In this document: in pieces, positions 1 through 11,400 of the stretch
Layout of the letters: each line of letters starts with the position of its first letter
How positions within the stretch are numbered: the first letter of the stretch is position 1
Assembly (NCBI RefSeq): GCF_020497125.1
Contig: NC_059077.1
Span: 33,369,340-33,433,339 of the forward strand
Direction: 5' to 3'
Source: Mauremys mutica
Taxonomy: Eukaryota > Chordata > Testudines > Geoemydidae
Length of the DNA stretch: 64,000 bases
Translations under genes and position numbers: made by a program
Notes under the pieces: generated by a model
The model's input: only the letters and a program-made list of their open reading frames with translations
What the model was told of the DNA's origin: nothing
Database searches by the model: none

Positions 1-319
1 AAAATAAACTTTGAGACTGAAGGTCTATGTGTTTATTGGCCCAAGATAAGATTGCTACTGAAAGTACTTTCAAGCCTGCTGTTTTTTATTATACCAAAAT
101 GCTTAGTTATATATTTTTTGAGAATTGATTTGGCTAAAAACATTTGTTTGAGTTCTAAGGGCAGTAGTGAGTCAAAGTAGGGATATGCATATTGTAAATT
201 TACTGAAATTTGCCATGAAGCTAAGCCTTCTGACTGGCTGAGATCATACTATTTCTGTACAGTATTCAATTATATGTTTTTGTCTTAGAGTTTAATTCTC
301 TTTTTTTATCTAATTATAG
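1..319 (+). other. IL31RA: intron upstream of first visible IL31RA exon
   Basis: No coding sequence is seen here. It ends in a pyrimidine-containing acceptor (taattatag) at 319. The next exon begins with the last two bases of a codon, so this intron is phase 1 and an upstream exon, presumably the signal-peptide exon, lies outside the window. Confidence 0.75.
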
Positions 320-440
320 TTCCACCAAGCACTCCAGGGAATATTTCCTGCATTTACCATTACAATGTTAAATTTACTTGCAGTTGGATTCCAGGAAAAG
401 AAACCTATCTTACAACAAAATATACTCTTGTTAGAAAGCG
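320..440 (+). CDS. IL31RA: IL31RA exon 1 of window: D1 copy 1, first half
   Basis: Reads as an N-terminal half of a cytokine-receptor D1 domain with NISCIYHY and [11 protein letters not shown], that is, the paired cysteines and the C-x-W signature of the family. It enters with two bases of a split codon and leaves with two (phase 2 donor, cg|gtaagt at 441). This copy keeps the C-x-W and PGKET features of mammalian IL31RA better than the second copy at 8832-8955. Confidence 0.9.
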
Positions 441-2098
441 GTAAGTATAGGACTTTGGCTATGGTGGATGAAGACTGTCACTGTTTGGTCACCAGTTTAA
501 CTTGAGGCCTGTAATGAGAAAAGTTATTCTACTCTGTTATCTTGTTAGTCTCCTCTGTGAAATAAATTAATGCTTTTAATCCACTATTTAATGAGCAAAT
601 ATCCATATCATAATTTGGCATTTATATCCTTATTTGCAATCTCACCAAAGAAATCAAGAACTGAATGTATATGGAGACCTAACTGACCTTTTCACACTAA
701 ATGTTGTGCTTCAAAGTCAGGGTGGAGGCATTTTGGTGGAGTAGTGTGAAGAAACTTTCCTTGTCATTGCACCTATTATGGGAATAAATAAATGATTTTT
801 TTCTTCAAGGCTTTCAACTGAAAATCACTTAAAACATGCTCCCTACCATCCTGTCTGGCTACACAAAATTTGATTATTTTATAGTAATATGTCTTACACA
901 TAAGAATGCTTTGGAATAAGTCATAGAATCATAGAAGATTAGGGTTGGAAGAGACCAAAGGGAGGTCATATAGTCCAATCCACTGCTAAAAGCAGTACCA
1001 ACAAATCTCTAATTTCAAGCCTTGAACTTTTGTGGGCTTACTCATAAGAAGGGTACATTGTAGCACTTTGGAGCATAACTAGTGTAAACCCCACTATTTA
1101 TTATAAGTATTATAAATGTATTTGTATTTTGTTAGAACACATAGTGTAGTTCTTGATTGTAACTCCAACCGTGTGATGAAGGCTAATATTCTTGGATGTA
1201 TTAACAGGAGTATTGTATGTAAGGCCATGTCTACACTTATCGGTAGATCGTCACTGCCGCGATCAATGGAGTGAGTGTCAATTTAGCGGGTCTGGTGAAG
1301 ACACACTAAATCGATATGAGAGCGCTCTCCCATTGATTTGTGTACTCCACTTTCCCGAGAAGAGTAAGGGAAGTTGGCGGGAGAGCATCTCCCGTCGACA
1401 CAGCGCAGTGTAGACACTGCGGTAAGTCGACCAAAGCTACATCAACTTCAATTATGTTATTATGTACAGTAACTCCTCACTTAATGTCGTCCCGGTTAAC
1501 ATTGTTGCGTTGCTGATCAGTTAGAGAACATGCTCGTTTAAAGTTGCGCAATGCTTCCTTATGACGTTGTTTGGCAGCCACCTGCTTTGTCCACTGCTTG
1601 CAGGAAGAGCAGCCCGTTGGAGCTAGTGGTGGGGGCTTGGAACCGGGGTTGGCTGGCATCCCCTTTTCAGCTCCCCATTCCCCTAAGTTCCCTGTGCAGC
1701 AGCCGCCCAGCAGGCTATCAATTGCCGGCAGTTCAGCTGTCCCTCCCACCACTGCCGTGTGCTGCTTCTGCCCTCTACCTTGGAGCTGCTCCCGGGAGCC
1801 TCCTGCTTGCTGTGCGGGGGAGCAGGGGGGAAGAAGGGTGCTAATGTCAGCGTGTCGTCCCCCCACACGCTCCTGCCTCCGCTCTTGTACCTCATCTCCA
1901 CAGAGCATGGGGGAGACATGACAGGGTTCAGGACAGAGGGAGCTTGCTGGCAGCAGCTGTTGTCTCAACTTGCTGATCTACTTAAAAAGGCAGTGTACGT
2001 AGAGTGGAGTCAGGGTACTTAAAAGGGCATTGTGTGTGTCTCTCTCTCACACACGTGGTGTGTGTCTCTGTCTCTCACGCGGGGTGTGTGTGTGTGTG

Positions 2099-2184
<86 letters not shown>

Positions 2185-2427
2185 TGTGTGTCTCTGGCTC
2201 TCTCTGCCATGCTGTGTCTCCTCTCTCCATTCGTGGTGCCTTGTAGAGCGTGAGGCTATATTAACAGCAGTGTGTTAACCCTTGAGGGCTCAGCTGAGTA
2301 CTAGTTCATCATTTAGCCATAAGGCATTCCCTGGGAAATATCCCACCCTCTTCCACCCTCTGACTCCACCTCCTCAACCAAGCTTCACAATCATCATTGC
2401 TGTGTACACTATTAAATTGTTTAAAAC

Positions 2428-2479
<52 letters not shown>

Positions 2480-5400
2480 TAATAGTCTTTTGTCTGGTGA
2501 AAAAAATTTCTCTGAAACCTATCCTCCCCCCCACCCCCATTTACATTAATTCTTATGGGGAAGATGGATTCGCTTAACATCGTTTCGCTTAAAGTAGCAT
2601 TTTTCAGGAACATAACTACAACGTTAAGCGAGAAGTTACTGTAACTGAAGTGGTGTAACCTGGGTTGACTTACCACGGGAGTGTAGAACAGCCCTAAGAT
2701 ACGGGAGGTAATTGCTTTGCTGTAATTGGTATGGTGTATTGTATGCAGTGTTGGGTCCCACACTTTAAGAAAGATATGGACAAATTGGAAAGAATCCAGA
2801 GAAGAGCAACAAAAATGATAAAAGATTTAGAAACCCTGACCTATCAGGAAAAGTTTAAAAAAAAACTGGGTTTGTTTAGTTGTGAGATAAGAAGACTGAG
2901 GGGGCACCTGAGAACAGTCTTCAAATATAAGAGCTGTTATAAAGAGGATGATGATCAGTTGCTCTCTATGTCCACTTAAGGTAGGATAAGAAGTAATCAG
3001 TTTAATCTGTAGCAAGGGAGATTTTGGTTAGATATTAGGAAAAACTCTGACTATATAAGGGTAGTTATGAACTGGAATAAGCTTCTACAGGAGGTTGTGG
3101 AACCCCTGTCATTAGAGGTTTTTAAAAACAGGTTTTTGTACTGGTGACCCCTTTCACACAGCAAATCTCTGAGTGCGACTCCTCCCCCCCCCATTATAAA
3201 TTAAAAACACTTTTATATATATATATAACACCATTATAAATGCTGGAGGCAAAGCGGGGTTTGGGGTGGAGGCTGACAGCTCGTGACTCCCAACATAATA
3301 ACCTCATGACCCCCTGAGGGGTCCTGACCCCCAGTTTGAGAACCCCTGGGTTAGATAAACAGCTATCAGGGATGGCCTAGGTATACTTGGTCCTGCCTCA
3401 GTGTAGGGACTGGACTAAGTGAAGTCTTGGGGTCCCTTCCAGCCCTACATTTCTATGATTCTATGTCTAAAATGGGTCTTGATACCCTGGTCTAGTCTGG
3501 TCCAGTAATTAAGTAATTTTAATTGGTCTTCTAATAAGCCTCCTGAGACAGTATGTTATGAATTGTAAGTAGGTTACAACTGAGGGTATTAAACATGAAG
3601 ATGATTAACATGTTTTAAATAATGAAAAACGTGGTGACTTTTAGAAAATATAGATATGCAGAAGACACACAACAGAGTGAGTGGAAAAACTTCTTTGGTA
3701 AAGTAATCCATTAACTTCTGCAATAGATTCTGCAGAAGAATTAGGAAAGTACCTCATAAAATGCTTCCTATTATGGTTGTCAAGATTAAATTATCTAGAG
3801 AGAAAATATACACTTGGTGCAAAATGAATTTTAATGAAGAGCTGTTGGAAGATAACCTCTAAATATTTTTTTTCCCCTATATTTTAAAATGATTTTAAGT
3901 GTTTTCCTCTTTCTGCTCTTTGTTTTTGGTAATAGACCCATTTTTATGGCGACAGATTGTGATAATATTTGCCAAACAAATCACAGTATATGCTCTTTAT
4001 TTTATCCATTCACTGATCGAGACTATGTTAATGTGAGAGAGGAAGATGCTTTAGTTGAAGACCAATTGGATTTTCATTCTATGCAAGATATAAAATCAGG
4101 TAATTTGATTTACATATCAGTATTTGATGACCTAGAGTAGATTCATTAAGTTATTAATAACTTCATTTCCTGGGTATTCCTAGACAAAAACTACATTAAG
4201 ATGGAGCCTGTTTTGAAAGTACATATTTGATAAGCTCCTTAAGGGCAAAAAATAAATAAATTACTGGGATGTTATTAACCCAAAACCAAGTATTACTAAT
4301 GCAGGAAATTCACAGTTAAGGTTACAGTTAAAAGGAACTCACACAAGATAAGATAAGAATAGAGCTGGCTGGAAAAACTTTGAACCATTTTCTGTTGGAA
4401 TATGTAGTTTGATTGAAATTGAAATGCTTTGCAAAATCATGTCCGTTTTGCAAAAATTTGGTTAGGGAGAAAAATGAGGAAAAGTTCTGACAATATTGAA
4501 ACATTACATTTCAACATTTTTGGAAGAAAACATTTTGGTTTTTCATTTTGAAATGACTGTTTTGAATTTTTTAAAATTTTGTATTGTATGTTATATAAAA
4601 ATCAAAACAAAACAATTATTTTTTGTCAAAATGAAACATTTAAGTCAATCTGAAGTTATTTTTATTTCCAGAATTTTCTTTTGCAAAAGAATTTTGAAAT
4701 TTTCAGGTTTTGTTCCAATTCAGAATGAAACCAAACTTTAAAATCTCGAAATCTTTTGTGAAATGGAAATTCCATCCTCCGCTGAGCCCTAGTGAAAAAT
4801 ACTCAGTAAGGCACTTCTTGCAAACACTGTGTCCATATATTAATCATTATGTTAAAAGTAATCCATAACTGTTGTGTTTTGACTGGGCAATTTAATGTGC
4901 AGTTCTATTTTGTTGATAGAATAATGTATATCATAAGTGTATGCACATCCTGACTATCAGTGGGAGCTTTTGGTGCCCACCACCTCTGAAAATCTGCCCA
5001 CCATCTTTTTAAAGACCACCCCAAGACAAAATGTGCTATTTAAGACTGGAACTACTTTTCTGAAACCAACTTCCTGATGTCTAGTTCAGTCTTTGGGATG
5101 ACTACACACATTCAATAAAACCTGCGACTGTTGGGCAATTGGAGTGTTTTTACTATTTCATTTAATTTGGTTTGCTTGGTAATTGTGTGCACGCAAACAA
5201 TATGGCTTTTAATACAGCCAAATATAAAGTCAGACATCTAGGAACAAAGAATCCAGGCCATGCTTGCAGAATGGCGGAATCTATCCTGGGAAGCAGTGAT
5301 CTGAAAAAGATTTGGCATCAGCTGAACGTGAGCTCTGAGTGCAACTTTGTGGCCAAAATGGCTAATGTAATCCTTGGATGTGTAACTGGGAATCTCAAGT

Positions 5401-8400
5401 AGGAGTAGGGAGGTTATGTTATCTCTGGATTTGGCACTGGAGTAACTGCTTCTGAAATACAATTTCTAGTTCTGTTGTCTACAGTTCAAGAAGGATGTTG
5501 ATAAACTGGAGAAGGTTCAGAAAAGAACCATAAGAACAATTAAAAGATTAAAAAACATGCCTTATTAGTGAAAGACTGCAGGCACTCAATCTGCTTAGTT
5601 TAACAAAGAAAAGGTGAATGGGATTTGCTTAGTCTATAAGTACCTACATGGGGAAAATAAATTTGATAATGGGCTCTTTAATCTAGAACAGTGGTTCTCG
5701 AACTTTTTTTTTTGTGTGGAACACCTGAAAATTGCTGAGTATCTCGGCAAACCATGTAATGACCTTTCCAAATTATGTTTGTACCATTAGCTAACTATTG
5801 TAATGCGCTTTGGATAAAAGCACTATATAAAAAAAACTTAATAATAAAATTTTTTTTTGTTCTACAAATAAAAGCACATAACTCATATAATAATATCAGT
5901 AGTCTTACCTTTCTAATGTGATGGAGGTGACTTTGCCCAGCTCCAGGGCTTCGGCTGCTGGGGAGAGACGGCCCTCCTTCCCAGCCCCACCTTGCTCATT
6001 TGTAATGGCTGCAGTAAATGAAAAGGAGAGGCAGGGACAATAAGCCCCAGCACCTAAGTCCAAGGATGCCAAGTGCCTAGATTTATTTGAGCACAAAGTA
6101 TATTCTAGGGGGGGGTTGCAACTCAGGATTGCCAACCAGCAGGCAATTCTGAGTAGATACAGCTTCAACTCTTGGAACTTGATGCTCAAGTTTAAGGAGC
6201 TGTTGCCAACAGAATCTAGGGAGGAGTTTGGAGTGATAGTGGAGGAGGGCAAGGCGGTGGCATGAACCTCTTTACAGGCCTCATTGGATGCTGCGGAATC
6301 AGCATGTACCTTGTCCTCGGGCATCGCCATGAGGCGTAGCTCATGGCTGCAGGCCTTGGGATGTTCAACAGACCATGCGGGACCTGTTTGTGACTCTAGG
6401 CTGCATAGCCTAAAGAATTCCAGGGCTACCATGAAATCTTTGAGTATGCACACCCCGGCAACCCAACATAAACATTTCAAGCCGCAGCAGCGCTTCTACC
6501 CTCCTCAGCCGAGGCAGGAATTTTATAGGAGAAGGGGTAGGAATGGCAGACAAAAGCCTTCAACACCCCCACCCGGGCAGGGCCAGGTCCTGACTAACCC
6601 GTTGTTGGGTTCAAAGCAGGCCTTTTGAAGTTGCGCCCGAGGATGGTGCACCAGCCTCAGTTCCGGATCCTTCCCCATCTTTCTTGAATCATCTGTCCCA
6701 CTTCTACCGTGCTTGGTCCCGAATAACGTTGGACTCTGGGTTCTCCATATGGTAGAAGTGGAATATTCTCTCCAGTTCTGCTCCTACCCTCTCTCCCACC
6801 GCCCTTCACCATCCCTCTTCAGGGACCCTTCTCATGAGCAACTCCTTATCCAGGAGGTGCGGGCGCTTCTCACCAGGGTAGCGGTGGAGGAGGTTCTGGT
6901 AGCACCAGCGTGGCCTCGACAGCATTGGTACACCACGCTCCTGGAACTATCAGTGGTCTCTCCGGTCACGTTGCCTTTCCTTCCCGACCTGATCACTCAG
7001 GACCACCGTCGCCTTCATCACCCTGACCTGCAGTCCCTCCACCTCATGGCTTGGAAGCTTCATGGCTGAACCCCATGGAGTAAGGGAGGGCCTACTCATC
7101 AGCAGGATGCCCTCCACTAGAGCCACATATCTGGCAAAGTGGAAAAGATTTACTTGGTGTGACCAGCGTTGTACACCCCCTTGTCAGGCACCTGTATCTC
7201 TCATCTTAGAGTACCTTCTGCACCTGAAACAGCATCCTCAATAAAGGTACACCTTGCTACTACCTCAGCCTTCCCCCTGGGAGCATCTGAATGCTCTGTC
7301 TTCACCAACCCTAAGGTTGGTCAGTTCCTCAAAAGTCTGGAACACCTACATCCCCAGATCAGACCGCCTGTCCCCATGTGGGACTTTAACCTGGCCCTCT
7401 CCAGGCTAATGGGCCCCCCATTTGAACCACTGGTGACTCGCTCCCTTCTCTATCTGTCATGGAAAATATCCTTTCTGGTCGCCATTACATCAGCAAGGAG
7501 GGTGTCTGAGTTAAAGGCCCTTACCTCAGACCCACCTTGTATGGTTTTCCACAGGAATAAGGTGCAACTCAGACCTCACCCAGTCTTTCTTCCTAAGGTT
7601 GTGTCACACTTCCACACTAGTCAGGACATTTTCCTGCCTGTTTTTTATTCTAAGCCTCATGCCAGTAGCCGTGAGCAGAGGCTGCACTCCCTGTATGTTC
7701 AGCGAGCACTAGCTTTTTACATCAAGCACACTAAACCATTCAGGAAGTCGAACCAGTTGTTCATAGCGGTGGCAGACTGGATGAAAGGGCTCCCAGTCTT
7801 ATCTCAAAGAATATCTTCCTGGATCACATCATGCATCCACATGTGCTATCAGCTGGCCAAAATACCAGTCCCGGCTCTTACGGCACACTCCATGAGGGCT
7901 CAGGCCTCAACAGCAGTGTTCCTGGTCTAGGTCCCAATACAAGAAATCTGCAGGGCAGCAACTTGGTCCTCGGTACATAAGTTCACCTCTCATTACGCCA
8001 TCGTCCGGCACGCCAGAGATGATGCAGCTTTTGACAGAGCGGTGCTCCAATCAGCAATTCCATAACTCCGACCCCACCACCTACGTAAGTCTTGGGAGTC
8101 ACCTAATTGGAATTGATATGAGCAATCACTCGAAGAAGAAAAACAAGTTACTCACCTTCTTGTAACTGTTGTTCTTCAAGATATGTTGCTCATATCCATT
8201 CCAAAGCCACCCACCTTCCCCTCTGTCGGAGTAACCGGCAAGAAGGAACTGAGGAGGCACCGGGTTGGCAGGGTCATATATTGAATGCCATGAAGGCACC
8301 ACTCCAGGGGGCTCCACAGCCGACCCAGTGGGTGCTGCTAGGGGAAAAACTTTCCGATGACTGTGTACTCAGCGTGCACACACCTAATTGGAATGGATAT

Positions 8401-11400
8401 GAGCAACGCATCTCGAAGAACAAGTTATGAGAAGGTGAGTAACTGTTTTTTTCTTTTTCCCCACTACTGGAAAACTGGCTATGCCACAATATCCAAATCC
8501 AAAATTGACTTGTTTGTTTAATGCCCGAGACTGAACTTAGATGCAGAGTAGATGCAGTTTACATTACATCATTGGTTAGTATTTTTATACCAGGTTTGGG
8601 CAGAGATTGTTTTTTATCTTGATAGTTTTCATTCACTAGATAACTAAAAGTTTTCCTAGGTAAATGTTCTGCTGGTTCAACTAAAGAAGGAAATCCATTA
8701 GCTTAAAACAAGAAAAGCCATTACGGAAGTTATCTACAGGAGATTAGAAGTACTAAAATAAAAAATTAAATGTACTATAACAACATGCTATTTTTCTGAA
8801 GATCAATTCTTGTTTTTATCTCATTTTACAGTCTCTGCAGACAAGATAAAAAATATTACCTGCATTTATTTTTATGTTGGCCGTTGTGTTCGCAGATGGA
8901 CTGCAAGAAAAGTTACCTATCTTAAAAAAACAAAATACGCTCAGGTTAATATTCAGTAAGTATCTAATACCTTTCTCATAAGAAAGTTTTGGAATGATTG
9001 AAGTAGAAACTAACTGTACATATTTAATTTGCAGTAACAGTACTTGGCATTAATACACACTTTACATTTTCAGACTACTGGGCTTAGGTAACTTTCTAAT
9101 AGCAGAAAACTGAACACGGTCACCCTGCCCCTTCTCCAAAGCTCTGCCCCTGCCCAGCCCCTTCTCCGAGGCCCTGCCTGCACTTGCTCCACCTCCCCTC
9201 CATCACTTGCTCTCCCCTACCCTCGGGCTGGGGCAGGGGGTTGGGATGCAGGAGAGAGTGAGGGCTCTGGCTGGGGGTGCAGGCTCTGGAGTGGCGCTAG
9301 GGATGAGGTGTTTCGGGTATGGGAGGGGGCTCTGGGCTGAGACGGGGGTTGGAGTGTGGGAGGGGGTGAGGGCTCTGGCTGAGGGTGCAGGCTCCGGGCT
9401 GTGAGTGGGGCCAAGGGGTTTGAAGTGTGGGAGGGGACTCTCATCTGAGGCAGGGAGTTGGAATGTGGGAGGGGGTATGGGTTCTGGGCTGGGCGTACAG
9501 GCTCTGGGGTGGGGCTAGGAATGAGGGGTTCAGGATGCAGGAGGGGGCTGGAGCAGGGGGTTGGGGAGTGGGAGGGGGTGTGGGCTCAGGGAGGGAGTTT
9601 GGGGTCAGGAGGGGGCTCAAGGCTGGGGCAAGGGGTTGGGGTAAGCGGTGTGGGCTCCGGGCAGCGCTTATCTCTGGCAGCTCCCAGGAAGTGGCGACAT
9701 GTTCTTCCGGATCTTAGGTGGAGGGGCCCTCCTGCCCCGCCTACAGGCACCTCCCCCACAGTTCTCATTGGCCTAACTGGGCTGTGCCTGCGTTACCCTC
9801 ACACAGTGGAGCAAACTTCTTCAGCCCAGGAGTGCAAAGCTGGACATGTAGTTGCTGCTCCTGTCCACTCTGGGCCAAGGTGGGACTGGACACCAGAATG
9901 AAGGGCAGTGAGCCTTTCTCTTCTGTGCTCTCAGTGACTCCCTTGCTTTTATCCAGGCAGCATGGAGGAGGAAGCCACTTCACTTAAATGCAGAGGAGAC
10001 AAGAGCTGGACCTAGTGGGAGGGAAAAGAGTAGATTAGGACAAGCAGCCTGTTCTAGTCAGAAGGAACTGGTGGAGGTGGTGGGGAAGACTGGTACTGGC
10101 TGGGCAAGGAAACTGGGACTGGGAGAGAGAATGTGGGTAGATTGAGAGGCATTGTAGTTGATGAAGAATTTTGTTTATGGTCAGATGAAATGAAACAGGT
10201 TTTGTTAGTCTCACATCACATACTATCTATGAGGAAAGCATGTGCTGAAATGGAACAAACTCTTTCAAAAAGTCTCTCTTGTTTCCTACTCCCATGGTAT
10301 ATCTTGTCACTGGTACAGTCGGGCTTTTCTTTTTCCATACTTGAAATGTATGTGGCAGTTCATTGCTTTTTGCCTTTTTCTTATGGAGGATGCTTCTGTG
10401 TTCATGCATCCTGCTATGAAATGCTTTTCAAGAGGGGTGCTGCGTGTGTACATCTATCTGTAATACTCCTGCTTAGGATTTTAACCTGCTATTAACTAGG
10501 CTTATGGATTCCCCGTTAAATTGATTGTTCTGTTCACTGCTGCTCCTTGAACATGGCTGTTTTCACTGCAATTACATCTGTTTGGATCCGTGCTGGCTGC
10601 ACATATGCCTCCTTAACAGTTAACAGCTTTTAAATGGTACTAAGACTTGAACAAAATCCTACAGTATGGATTTGCAGGGGCAATACATTAAGGGAATGGC
10701 ATTTATTGGTAGTTAAGCTTCCTTTAAGAGAAGTTCACTTGAAGAACATAGCTTGTTGTATGGAATTTAGTGAATATTTGTTTTAAACTGTAATTGCTAA
10801 TTGAATCTAACATTTTATGAAGTGTTGTTGTAGCAGTGTTGATCCCAGGATATTAGACAGATAAGGTGGGTCAGGTAATATTTTTGTTGGACCAACTTCT
10901 GTTGGCAAGAGAGACAAACTTTTGAGCTTACACAAAGCACTTCTTCAGGTCTCGAAAGCTTCTCTCTCTCTCAAACGGAAGTTGGTTCAATAAAAAATGT
11001 TACCTCACCCACCTTGCCTCTCTAATTAAAACTAAGCCCATTAACTCTTTTAGTTGTCCTTGATTTAAGAAAGGGTTGCAAATTCAATTTTCTTTGTTTT
11101 TTATAATGACAGGGATCAAAATTTGATGGATGCATTTCAAGAGGATACCTGTCAAAGCAACAACGGATCATGTTCGTTTTTCCCCCCAGATATTCCATTT
11201 GCTGAAGACTATTGTTGTCAGGTGAAAGCTGAAAATGCCTTGGGTGTAGGCATATCTGATTGCGTTCCTATAAATATGAATAAAATAGGTAACTTCTTTT
11301 GTAAAATACTTAAAGATAAAGTACTACATAACGAGATCAAATAAAACCACGCTGACATTTAATTACACAAAATAGCTTTCTTATAAAAATCAAGTGAAAT

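Larger units (their letters stand above)
1465..2643. mobile_element. non-autonomous DNA transposon nested in the 1220-2697 element
   Basis: Terminal inverted repeats are visible: tacagtaactcctcactta at the left end and the reverse complement of tacagtaacttctcgctta at the right end. The right part includes a subterminal region with 'cgcttaacatcgtttcgctt'. The centre holds GC-rich sequence and two microsatellites. No transposase frame was recognised. Confidence 0.65.
1220..2697. mobile_element. TIR DNA element (turtle-type MITE) carrying a second element
   Basis: Ends in inverted repeats: taaggccatgtctacac on the left and gtgtagaacagccctaa on the right. The body is like the elements at 36027-36333, 37626-38070 and 53541-53842. 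It is split by an unrelated TIR element at 1465-2643, so this was the earlier insertion. It has no coding capacity; the open frames in it are incidental. Confidence 0.65.

Noticed and set aside
1477..1968. 163-codon minus-strand frame
   Set aside because: Lies inside a nested non-autonomous transposon, GC-rich, with overlapping open frames on the other strand and no domain.
2004..2278. Three overlapping frames with Ser/Leu and His/Thr repeats
   Set aside because: Pure products of the TC/CA microsatellite.
320..4099. First D1 exon pair belonging to a different, upstream receptor gene
   Set aside because: Exon 2 leaves at phase 1 and exon 3 enters at phase 1, the frame is continuous through all 15 exons, and no D2-like or signal exon lies between the pairs.
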